In this document: one piece after another, positions 17,358-23,772 of the stretch
How positions within the stretch are numbered: position 1 is the first letter of the stretch
How the letters are laid out: each line of letters begins with the position of its first letter
DNA from: CAZAOA01 sp964486765
GTDB lineage: Bacteria > Patescibacteriota > UBA1384 > XYA2-FULL-43-10
NCBI GenBank assembly: GCA_964486765.1
Contig: CAZAOA010000012.1
Span: forward strand, 1-32,295
DNA: 32,295 nt
Direction: 5' to 3'
Notes under the pieces: generated by a model
The model's input: only the letters and a program-made list of their open reading frames with translations
Database searches by the model: none
Told to the model about the DNA's origin: nothing
Program-made: the position numbers and the translations under genes

Positions 17358-17385
17358 TATAGTATTTTTATGTTACCATTGTAAC
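17358..17385 (+). promoter_or_regulatory. Possible promoter with inverted repeat upstream of nucleotidyltransferase gene
   Basis: TATAGT (17358) could be a -10 box. It is followed by the inverted repeat GTTAC-CATT-GTAAC (17372-17385), placed where an operator would sit. Upstream is a mirror-like run of A and T (17321-17350). The evidence is modest. Confidence 0.35.
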
Positions 17386-17422
17386 AAAAAAAATGACAAT
17401 TATGTTTTAACTTTTCCACAAT

Positions 17423-18109
17423 ATGAAAAACCATAATCTGACAGAAGATAAACTATTTAAATTAAGAATTAGACATCTTAAAGCGGTCGCAACACTTTTG
17501 CAACTTACTCCATTTTTGCGTTGCATAATGCTAAATGGATCACTTGCACAAGGAAAAATCAAGTTGTCATCTGACATTGATCTGCTTATGGTTGCAAGAG
17601 AAGGAAGAATATTTACAGCACGATTTTTCGCATCGATTTTAACCTGGCTTACAAGTCTAAAGCGATCGAGCAATCCAAAAAAAGATCACAGCGGAAAGTT
17701 TTGCTTAAACTATTTTCTGACTGAAAACTTCTTGGTTGTTCCGACTGGAAGAGGAGAAAAAGTTGATCGGTATTGCGCTCACAATTACTCAAATAGTCTG
17801 ATGGTTTGGGGAAAGCGAGATATATATTTTAACTTTATCAATGCAAATCGAGAAAATTGGAAAAAGTTTTTGATAAGAAACAAGATACAAGATACAAACA
17901 TCAAACAAATTCAAAATAGAAACAAAATCAAAAGTTCAATACCTATTCGCACTTTCCATATGGGGGTAAGGTTTCGAAATATTGTTGAAAAGATGATAGG
18001 AGACAGGATTGAACAATATTTAAAAAGCATTCAGCTTAAAAAAATCAAGGTTGATAATAAGTATGTTGTTGCAAATGACAAAGAATTGAGATTCCATTCC
18101 ATAGATTAA
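17423..18109 (+). CDS. Nucleotidyltransferase-domain protein
   Basis: This 228-residue protein has the polymerase-beta-like nucleotidyltransferase signature: LNGSLAQGKIKLSSDIDLLM around residues 36-55 gives the GSxxxG and DxD pattern needed for metal and NTP binding. The remainder is helical and basic. Members of this fold adenylylate small molecules, tRNA or toxins; the substrate here is unknown, and no HEPN partner gene lies next to it. At about residues 152-175 a Gln/Asn/Lys-rich stretch is encoded by the dispersed ACAAGATACAA repeat. No Shine-Dalgarno sequence is visible. Confidence 0.75.
   Translation: MKNHNLTEDKLFKLRIRHLKAVATLLQLTPFLRCIMLNGSLAQGKIKLSSDIDLLMVAREGRIFTARFFASILTWLTSLKRSSNPKKDHSGKFCLNYFLTENFLVVPTGRGEKVDRYCAHNYSNSLMVWGKRDIYFNFINANRENWKKFLIRNKIQDTNIKQIQNRNKIKSSIPIRTFHMGVRFRNIVEKMIGDRIEQYLKSIQLKKIKVDNKYVVANDKELRFHSID
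17876..17941 (+). repeat. Dispersed ACAAGA-type repeat inside nucleotidyltransferase gene
   Basis: Two copies of ACAAGATACAA, then ACATCAAACAAATTCAAAAT and an A-rich tail. It keeps the frame open and codes for a Gln/Ile/Lys/Asn-rich stretch. Confidence 0.7.
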
Positions 18110-18200
18110 TAATTTGACGGTATTGTATGCTTAAAATTGCTATAAAAATACCTTGAATCTCGCTATATTGACTTTTTAGGTTACTAATATAGAATGTAGT

Positions 18201-18279
18201 TGATGGAAGTTTTAGATGACGTTACCCCCTTGCGTCACGTACTTCCATCCTAGAGCATCGGAGTGGATCCGATTTTTTA
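18201..18279 (+). ncRNA. Small RNA candidate upstream of groES
   Basis: A promoter TTGACT-16-TAGAAT (18168-18195) predicts a start near 18201. The transcript would fold as a stem GATGGAAGT/ACTTCCATC (18202-18249) enclosing TGACG/CGTCA. A clear terminator follows, ATCGGA-GTGGA-TCCGAT with a six-T run (18257-18278). Length is about 79 nucleotides. It matches no RNA family I know. It ends before the groESL promoter, so it is not part of that message. Confidence 0.55.
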
Positions 18280-18299
18280 GTTGAAAATTTATTTTGGGG

Positions 18300-18328
18300 T
18301 TGACAAAATGTAAAGCATGCTTTACAGT
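18300..18328 (+). promoter_or_regulatory. groESL promoter with 18-bp palindromic operator
   Basis: TTGACA (18300-18305), 17-base spacer, TACAGT (18323-18328). The perfect palindrome TGTAAAGCATGCTTTACA (18309-18326) fills the spacer and overlaps the -10 box, so a bound protein would block RNA polymerase. It is not CIRCE (TTAGCACTC-N9-GAGTGCTAA) and not the HspR HAIR site. Confidence 0.75.
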
Positions 18329-18363
18329 TATTGATACAAACATTAATTTACTAGGAGTGAGTA

Positions 18364-18642
18364 ATGCTTAAACCACTTGGAGACAGGGTCTTAATAAAAT
18401 CCTTAAAAGCAGACGAAAAGACAAAAGGCGGAATCTATATTCCAGATAGTGCTAAGGAAGCTCCAGCAGAAGGTGTTGTTGAAGCTGTTGGGACTGGTAA
18501 AATGCCTGCAGGAAAAGTTCATAGTTTTTCAGTTAAAAAGGGTGATAAAGTTTTGTATGGTAAATATTCTGGCGATGAGGTAAAGATAGGCAACGAAGAG
18601 ATGAAGATAATGAAAGAAGATGAATTGCTTGCAATTTTGTAA
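18364..18642 (+). CDS. groES: GroES co-chaperonin
   Basis: This 92-residue protein is the heptameric lid of the GroEL chamber. It opens LKPLGDRVLIK, has the mobile-loop region around residues 17-32 (EKTKGGIYIPDSAKEA), and has GDKVLYGKYSGDEV in the barrel. GGAG lies about eight bases before the ATG. It is expressed from the palindrome-controlled promoter at 18300 and followed by groEL after 115 bases. Confidence 0.96.
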   Translation: MLKPLGDRVLIKSLKADEKTKGGIYIPDSAKEAPAEGVVEAVGTGKMPAGKVHSFSVKKGDKVLYGKYSGDEVKIGNEEMKIMKEDELLAIL

Positions 18643-18745
18643 AAAGATACAAGGGCACAAGAAACAATAATCAAACAAATTAAAATATCCAATAATCAAT
18701 TCCACATACGTTTGTATCTTGTAGCTTGGTGGTTGGTTATTGTGA
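18643..18745 (+). repeat. Dispersed ACAAGA-type repeat between groES and groEL
   Basis: AAAGATACAAG, ACAAGAAACAAT, TCAAACAAATTAAAAT (18643-18685) follow the groES stop directly. On the far side TTGTATCTTGTAGCTTGG (18712-18729) is an inverted match of AAGATACAA. It widens the groES-groEL spacer, which is usually short. Confidence 0.6.
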
Positions 18746-18757
18746 CGAAAGGAGCCG

Positions 18758-20392
18758 ATGGCGAAAGATATTAAATTTAGTGATGATGCCAGAAATGGAC
18801 TTTTGAATGGCATCAATCTACTTGCTGACACAGTAAAAGTTACGCTTGGTCCAAAAGGGCGAAACGTAGTTCTTGACAAAGGCTATGGAGCACCGACTAC
18901 AACCAACGACGGAGTAACAATCGCGAAAGAGATTGATCTTGAAGATAAGTTTGAAGATATGGGTGCGCAACTTATAAAAGAAGTGGCATCTAAAACTGAT
19001 GATGTGGCTGGAGATGGCACAACTACTGCGATACTCTTGGCTCAAGCGATTGTAAATGAAGGACTAAAAAATGTTGCAGCGGGGGCGAATCCGGTTGAAC
19101 TTCGATCAGGAATTGAGAAAGCTGCAAAGAAAGTTGTCGAAACAATAAAGAAAAATTCTAGTAAAATCGCTGGGCGAGCAGAGGTGGCACAGGTCGCTTC
19201 TATATCTGCAGGAAATATTGAAATTGGTGAGATGATTGCAGATACTATGGATTTGGTTGGAAAAGATGGTGTGATCACCGTTGAAGAATCAAATACGATG
19301 GGAATGGAGAAAGAAGTGGTTGAAGGAATGCAGTTTGATAACGGTTTTATCTCTCCATATATGATTACAGATACTGCTAGTCAACGAGCAACTATGGAAA
19401 ACCCGCACATCCTGTTAACTGACAAAAAAATAGGATCAATTCAAGAGATATTACCTTTGCTTGAAGCATTGGCTGCAGCGGGTAAAAAAGAACTTGTGAT
19501 TATCGCTGAAGATGTTGAGGGTGAAGCCTTAGCTACACTAGTAGTTAACAAACTTAGAGGGGCGATGAATGTACTTGCCATAAAAGCCCCAGGTTTTGGA
19601 GAAAGAAGAAAAGAGATGCTAGAGGATATAGCAGTTCTAACCGGTGGACAGGTAGTTTCGGAAGATACTGGAGCAAAACTTGAAGATGTTAAGATTGAAA
19701 ACCTAGGTCAGGCTCGAAAAGTCGAATCTGATAAAGATAGCACAATCATAGTTGAAGGAAAAGGCGAAAAAACTGATATCGATGCTAGAATTAAAACTCT
19801 AAAAGCACAAGCAGAAAAAGCTTCTTCTGACTACGATAGAGAAAAGACAGAGGAACGTTTAGCGAAGCTTGGCGGTGGAGTTGGCATCATAAAAGTTGGT
19901 GCTGCTACTGAAGTCGAGATGAAAGCGATTAAATTTAAGGTTGAAGATGCTGTAAAAGCGACAAAATCTGCAGTTGAAGAGGGAATAGTTGCCGGAGGCG
20001 GTGTGGCATTTATCGATGCAATATCAGAACTTAAACAAATATCGGTTGATGGTGATGAGGAGTTGGGCATAAATATCGTCAGAAAAGCGTTAGAGATGCC
20101 GATGCGACAGATCGCAGAAAATGCTGGAGTTGAGGGAGCGGTTGTCATAAATACAGTTAGAAAGATGAAGCCGGGCGAAGGATATGACGCCAAAGCAGAT
20201 AAATATGGCAATATGATTGAGTTTGGGATCGTTGATCCGGCTAAAGTTTCTCGCAGTGCGATTCAAAATGCTGCATCTATAGCTGCCTTGATTCTTACTA
20301 CTGAAGCTGCAGTTGCGGACAAGCCTTCTGATGATACTCCAGCCACTCCTGCAATGCCAGGTATGGGTGGTGGAATGCCAGGGATGATGTAA
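18758..20392 (+). CDS. groEL: GroEL chaperonin
   Basis: This ATP-dependent folding chamber subunit has 544 residues, standard length. Seen: TLGPKGRNVVLDK and DGTTTAILLAQAIV (ATP site), the apical domain around 190-375 with KAPGFGERRKEML, GGGVAFIDA, and the C-terminal Gly/Met tail ending GGGMPGMM. GAAAGGAG precedes the ATG at good spacing. It is co-transcribed with groES, and a strong hairpin follows. Confidence 0.97.
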   Translation: MAKDIKFSDDARNGLLNGINLLADTVKVTLGPKGRNVVLDKGYGAPTTTNDGVTIAKEIDLEDKFEDMGAQLIKEVASKTDDVAGDGTTTAILLAQAIVNEGLKNVAAGANPVELRSGIEKAAKKVVETIKKNSSKIAGRAEVAQVASISAGNIEIGEMIADTMDLVGKDGVITVEESNTMGMEKEVVEGMQFDNGFISPYMITDTASQRATMENPHILLTDKKIGSIQEILPLLEALAAAGKKELVIIAEDVEGEALATLVVNKLRGAMNVLAIKAPGFGERRKEMLEDIAVLTGGQVVSEDTGAKLEDVKIENLGQARKVESDKDSTIIVEGKGEKTDIDARIKTLKAQAEKASSDYDREKTEERLAKLGGGVGIIKVGAATEVEMKAIKFKVEDAVKATKSAVEEGIVAGGGVAFIDAISELKQISVDGDEELGINIVRKALEMPMRQIAENAGVEGAVVINTVRKMKPGEGYDAKADKYGNMIEFGIVDPAKVSRSAIQNAASIAALILTTEAAVADKPSDDTPATPAMPGMGGGMPGMM

Positions 20393-20448
20393 GCCAAAGG
20401 CTTATCTCGCCTTACTAGGCGGATAATTCAAAAGTAAAAAATATTGTG

Positions 20449-20483
20449 TATGCAAAAATGGGCCAAAAGCCCATTTTTGCATA
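20449..20483. terminator. Bidirectional terminator after groEL
   Basis: A 15-bp perfect stem, TATGCAAAAATGGGC / GCCCATTTTTGCATA, with a CAAAA loop. Its A/T halves serve as the U-tract in either direction. It separates groEL from the convergent PRC-barrel gene. Confidence 0.8.
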
Positions 20484-20503
20484 TGCATATATATAGTATT
20501 GAA

Positions 20504-21004
20504 CTATGCTGTCATTGTCTCCGCTACCTTTGCTACTTCGTAATCGTCGTCGATTATAATCTTCCCTTTTTCGAATTTCTGAATCGATCCAGAAGGGATT
20601 ATCCGATCAGAAACCAACGACTTTACATATAGGTTTATCACTTTCAAAATTTGACTGTCGAAAGTATAATCATGAACTCTACCAACAACTTTGCCTGATT
20701 TAGTGATAACTTTCTGATTAACACCATATGCTTTTGCCTCTATTGATTGAACCACCCTTGTTGCTTCTTTGAGAGGGGAAACAGAGTCTTCATCATTAAC
20801 GAGTACGGCATTGTTTACAATCTCCAGAATGTCGGCGTCAGTTACGACCAATTTCTCAAAACTAAAAATGGAAGGCTTCACTAGCAAAGCTTTGATTGAA
20901 AAGTCACTTTTCTGTAGAACGATGTCTAAAACTTTACCCAAAAGGCTTTGAGTTTTTATCTCAATTATTGGTGAATGAATCACTTGAGAGTAACGAATGA
21001 TCAT
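20504..21004 (-). CDS. PRC-barrel domain protein
   Basis: This 166-residue protein holds two PRC-barrel-like repeats: SLLGKVLDIVLQ...IKALLVKPSIF at about 20-50 and ITKSGKVVGRVHDYTFD...LKVINLYVKSL at about 100-130. PRC barrels are found in RimM, in photosynthetic H subunits and in many small proteins of unknown role that bind RNA or protein. A TATAAT runs into the first ATG, so the message may be leaderless or may start at the GTG seven codons later. Confidence 0.8.
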   Translation of the reverse strand: MIIRYSQVIHSPIIEIKTQSLLGKVLDIVLQKSDFSIKALLVKPSIFSFEKLVVTDADILEIVNNAVLVNDEDSVSPLKEATRVVQSIEAKAYGVNQKVITKSGKVVGRVHDYTFDSQILKVINLYVKSLVSDRIIPSGSIQKFEKGKIIIDDDYEVAKVAETMTA

Positions 21005-21031
21005 TATATAATGTTAATCGTTAATCGGTTA

Positions 21032-21066
21032 CCTGCCCGAAGTAGCTACAACATAGCAGGCGGGCG
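21032..21066. repeat. G+C-rich hairpin repeat (CCTGCC family), intergenic
   Basis: CCTGCCCG and GCAGGCGGGCG flank a 16-base loop in the spacer between the PRC-barrel gene and efp. It is related to the elements at 24175-24195 and 31409-31458. The rest of this spacer, up to 21125, holds CGTT/AACG-type small palindromes and nothing else recognised. Confidence 0.5.
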
Positions 21067-21125
21067 AAGCCAGTATCGTATGACGTCAAACGTTCGACGT
21101 AACGGGCATCGCTACCTAAAGACGA

Positions 21126-21683
21126 CTAACCCCTCTCTACATAAGTTCCTGTTCTCGTATCTACCACTATTGTATCATTTTCTGATATAAAAATCGGTGT
21201 ATCGATAACTTTGCCACTATCTAGCGTTACTTTTTTTGTAATAGAGCCTGCAGAGTTACCTTTAACTGCCGGAGGAGCGGACTTTACTTTGAGTTTCATT
21301 TTGATAGGGAGCTCAATATTGATCGGAGTTCCAGCGAAATACAAAATATCGACAACCAACTCTTCAGTTAGATAGTTTTTTTGGTCTCCAATCTGCGAGA
21401 TCGGAAGTGAGAACTGCTCAAAACTTTCAAAATCCATAAAGTGAGCGTCAGATTGGTCGAGATAGAGGAATGTGGCTTTTTTCTTGCTAAGGTCTGTCGG
21501 GGCAATCTTTTCGGCGCCTTGAAAAGTTTTATCAAGAATAGTGCCTGTTATTAGATTTTTAATTTTTACCTTTACAACACTTCCTCCACGACCCATCTTA
21601 CTTTGAGAATAACTCAAAACAACAAAAGGATCGTTCCCCAAAATTATTTTGGTTCCAGTTTTTAGATCGGTGATTCCTAACAT
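21126..21683 (-). CDS. efp: Elongation factor P
   Basis: It relieves ribosomes stalled at proline runs. The protein has 185 residues in three beta-barrel domains: the KOW-like first domain to about 65, an OB domain (LYLDQSDAHFMDFESFEQF), and a C-terminal OB domain (GNSAGSITKKVTLDSGKVI...). The tip of the first domain reads KMGRGGS. This places Arg at position 32, where E. coli-type EF-P has a modified Lys and EarP-type EF-P a rhamnosylated Arg. No EarP, EpmA or EpmB gene is in the window. It is the last gene of the bS6-SSB-bS18-EF-P cluster. Confidence 0.95.
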   Translation of the reverse strand: MLGITDLKTGTKIILGNDPFVVLSYSQSKMGRGGSVVKVKIKNLITGTILDKTFQGAEKIAPTDLSKKKATFLYLDQSDAHFMDFESFEQFSLPISQIGDQKNYLTEELVVDILYFAGTPINIELPIKMKLKVKSAPPAVKGNSAGSITKKVTLDSGKVIDTPIFISENDTIVVDTRTGTYVERG

Positions 21684-21757
21684 AGCTTTTTAGCTTTTTA
21701 GCTAATAGCTTGTTAGGAAGATCATCCTAAGAAGCTAAATAGCTACCAAGCTACTAC
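21684..21757. repeat. AGCT-rich repeats between efp and rpsR
   Basis: Several copies of TAGCTTTT and AGCTA, with an inverted repeat TTAGGA/TCCTAA in the middle. TAGCTTGTTAGG (21706-21717) is the exact reverse complement of CCTAACAAGCTA (22708-22719) in the spacer between the bS6 tail and ssb. Confidence 0.55.
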
Positions 21758-21997
21758 CTATTTAACTGTATAAGGCATAAGAGCCAAGAATCGAGCACGC
21801 TTAATAGCTACTGTTAGCCATCTTTGATGTTTGGCACAAACGCCACTTCGTGATCCTGGTTGAATCTTATTCCAGCGGTTAAGATACTTCGAAATAGTCG
21901 CAACATCTTTATAATCGATTGCTACAACTTTTTCCTTACAGAAATTGCATTTCTTGTTCCTAACTTGAAAACCTGATTGTCTTTTTTGCTGTCTCAT
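21758..21997 (-). CDS. rpsR: 30S ribosomal protein bS18
   Basis: This 79-residue small-subunit protein pairs with bS6. The conserved core is clear: KYLNRWNKIQPGSRSGVCAK, then KRARFLALMPYT. Cys17, Cys20, Cys54 and His57 form a zinc-ribbon pattern, the metal-binding form of the family. It sits downstream of ssb and rpsF, the classic order. Confidence 0.95.
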   Translation of the reverse strand: MRQQKRQSGFQVRNKKCNFCKEKVVAIDYKDVATISKYLNRWNKIQPGSRSGVCAKHQRWLTVAIKRARFLALMPYTVK

Positions 21998-22126
21998 TGT
22001 TTCCTTAATTTGATATTTGTACGCGGATCTTTTACACGGATAGAGTCAGGATATCGAGTAAATCTAAATTCAAACTGTCCAATATTTATCCGCGTTGAGA
22101 ATCTGTGTACTAATCTCATAATAATC
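21998..22126. repeat. CGGAT-type repeats between rpsR and ssb
   Basis: The spacer contains CGCGGATCTTTTACACGGAT (22021-22040) and the inverted TTTATCCGCGTTGAGAATCTG (22086 on). The CACGGAT unit recurs at 23597-23632, and as CACAGAT at 31469-31492. No gene is seen here. Confidence 0.45.
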
Positions 22127-22630
22127 TTAGAAGGGTATGTCTTCGATGTCTATCTCTTCCACGTCGTCCGTAGCCTTGGCGGAGGAGGGCACTTCTTCTT
22201 TCTCTTTAGGAGCAGAAGGAGTATCTGTTGTATCATTTCTTGGAGTTGATGCAATGTCTTGAACGGGATTGCTCCTGTCTGCTGAAGGTGCTCCTTGTCC
22301 GCGTCCACCAAGCACTATGACTTGATCTGCGACAATCTCGGTCTTGTATCTTTTAACTCCATCCTGACCTTCCCAACTTCTTGTTTGAAGTCGTCCTTCA
22401 ACAAATGCTGGTCCTCCTTTAGAAAGCATGGGATTTAAGCTTTCAGCGTGCTTTCCCCAAACCACTATATCGTGGTACTCGGTTGCTTCGCCAGGTTGCC
22501 CGTCGTTGCCTGTCCATCGTCTATTTGTCGCTACTGTAAAATTCAATACTGCTTGACCGTTTGGTGTGAATCGCATCTCAGGGTCACGGGTTAGATTCCC
22601 CAACACTTGGGCTTTGTTCAAATTCAACAT
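22127..22630 (-). CDS. ssb: Single-stranded DNA-binding protein
   Basis: It coats single-stranded DNA during replication and repair. The protein has 167 residues. The OB fold spans about 1-108 (LNKAQVLGNLTRDPEMRFTP; EYHDIVVWGKHAE; YKTEIVADQVIVLGG). A flexible Pro/Ser/Thr/Glu-rich linker ends in the acidic tip DIEDIPF, which recruits partner proteins. AAGGAGAA precedes the ATG. In the linker, PSSAKATDD is encoded by a G+C-rich palindromic repeat. It is cotranscribed with rpsF and rpsR. Confidence 0.96.
   Translation of the reverse strand: MLNLNKAQVLGNLTRDPEMRFTPNGQAVLNFTVATNRRWTGNDGQPGEATEYHDIVVWGKHAESLNPMLSKGGPAFVEGRLQTRSWEGQDGVKRYKTEIVADQVIVLGGRGQGAPSADRSNPVQDIASTPRNDTTDTPSAPKEKEEVPSSAKATDDVEEIDIEDIPF
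22167..22183. repeat. G+C-rich palindrome inside the ssb linker
   Basis: TCCGTAGCCTTGGCGGA is an imperfect palindrome in an otherwise AT-rich gene. It encodes SAKAT in the non-conserved linker, so it is tolerated in frame. Confidence 0.5.
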
Positions 22631-22729
22631 AATTCTCCTTTGGCTAATACGTTAATTTCGTTTTTGTTTCCTCTAACTATATAGCATTTGTTTCTAACAA
22701 GCTACCACCTAACAAGCTAAAAAGCTATC

Positions 22730-23445
22730 TTAAAGATCATCACCCAACAAATCATCCAACTCTTTATCGAGCTTACTAAGTCTGTCGGCTTCGTCAGTTG
22801 CTTTTGAGTCAGCTTTTTTTACCTTAACTGTTTTCTTTGGCTCAGATTTTTTGATAGTCTTTTCTGTTTTCGGTTGATCATCTGAAGGCTTACTTTTCTT
22901 TGCAATAGCCTTCTCCACTGGAGCTTTCTTTTTTGCTTTCTTTTCAACTTTATCAATACTTTTTTCTTTATCTTCAATCTTTGGCTCTTCTTTTTTAATA
23001 TCTTCTTTTTCTGTTGGTTTTTCAGTTTTTTCGTCCATAAGTTCTTTAGTCGTCTCCTCGCCACGCTTAGCCATCAGATCGTAGCTTTCTTCAGTCTGAC
23101 CTTCTATGGCTTCAAATGATTTTTCTCCGCCTACAACATTTTCAATCTCTTTGGNNNNNNNNNNTCAACTACTACGGCGATCAAGCGAACTACTTCTTTC
23201 ATCATTCGAATCTCTTTCGTAACTGAATTTATGGTCAAAGGGTCGATCGTAAATTCAATAGTTACATAAGTTGCGAATTCTTTTTTGTTGATCGGGTAGG
23301 CTAGTTTTCGTCTTCCCCAACCTTCTTCTTTTAGAACTTTTCCCTCTGCATCTGAAACAATACCGGAAACTCTGCCGGTTGTTTTTGTGATCTCTGAATC
23401 AGTAACATCATCAGAAATCAAATAAGTGATCTCATACTTTTTCAT
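22730..23445 (-). CDS. rpsF: 30S ribosomal protein bS6 with long charged C-terminal tail (gap inside)
   Basis: The N-terminal ~93 residues are a normal bS6 fold (KKYEITYLISDDVTDSE; GWGRRKLAYPINKKEFATYV; EIRMMKEVVRLIAVVV), which binds bS18 and 16S rRNA. A 10-N gap (23155-23164) follows. Beyond it, in a shifted frame, an open stretch without a convincing new start runs from KEIENVVGGEKSFEAIEG through a Lys/Glu/Asp-rich low-complexity region to LDKELDDLLGDDL. I read both parts as one protein of about 235 residues whose frame shift is an artefact of the gap length. Long charged tails on bS6 are known in some lineages. A separate gene starting at ATG 23074 is the alternative. First gene of the bS6-SSB-bS18-EF-P cluster. 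Confidence 0.8.
23155..23164. other. Assembly gap (10 N) in rpsF
   Basis: Ten Ns. The two flanks share no end overlap, so the true length is unknown. Confidence 0.9.
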
Positions 23446-23520
23446 CTAATACTCCTAGATAACCGTGGCACTGCATATTGTCTCAACTTAGATCGAGACG
23501 CAGGATCCCCAAGGGGATAG
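23446..23520 (-). promoter_or_regulatory. Structured rpsF leader, possible S6:S18 autoregulatory RNA
   Basis: Reading on the reverse strand, ATCCCC-TT-GGGGAT (23505-23518) is followed by a nested stem: CTGC/GCAG outside, GTCTC/GAGAC inside (23471-23503). GCCACGG and the ribosome-binding site AGGAGT come next. A bS6:bS18-binding leader with a conserved CCG element is known in many bacteria; the match here is by position and structure only. Confidence 0.4.
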
Positions 23521-23740
23521 TTATCATTATTACTTAATTGCTAGTCAATACTATCACAGATTGACCAATATATCAACTAATAATACTCAATATTTTCATC
23601 CGTGCTTATCCGTGTGAAGATCCGTGTGGTTGAAGTGTGGTTAGGGGCAGACGTTGTCGATTTTAAGCACCCTTCACATTTGACCCTACGTGCTCATGCT
23701 CAAAATCGACAACGCATTACCATCTCCGATAAGCATTCGT
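23521..23740 (-). promoter_or_regulatory. Spacer between ychF and rpsF: long hairpin and CACGGAT repeats
   Basis: A reverse-strand promoter TTGACA-17-TAAGGT (23741-23769) overlaps the end of ychF and could drive the bS6 cluster with a long leader. Just after it is a perfect 12-bp stem GTTGTCGATTTT/AAAATCGACAAC (23653-23713) with an inner AGCAC/GTGCT. CACGGAT repeats follow (23597-23632). No protein gene is seen. A second promoter-like TTGACT lies near 23550. Confidence 0.45.
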
Positions 23741-23772
23741 ACCTTAGCACGAAAAACTAGTCATGTCAACCC

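Noticed and set aside
18300..18328. CIRCE element before groES
   Set aside because: The palindrome has no TTAGCACTC-N9-GAGTGCTAA; it is a different 18-bp operator.
23653..23713. 4.5S (SRP) RNA in the long hairpin upstream of rpsF
   Set aside because: The stem is perfect, but the loop lacks the conserved GGAAG tetraloop region and AGCAGCC of SRP domain IV, and no terminator follows.
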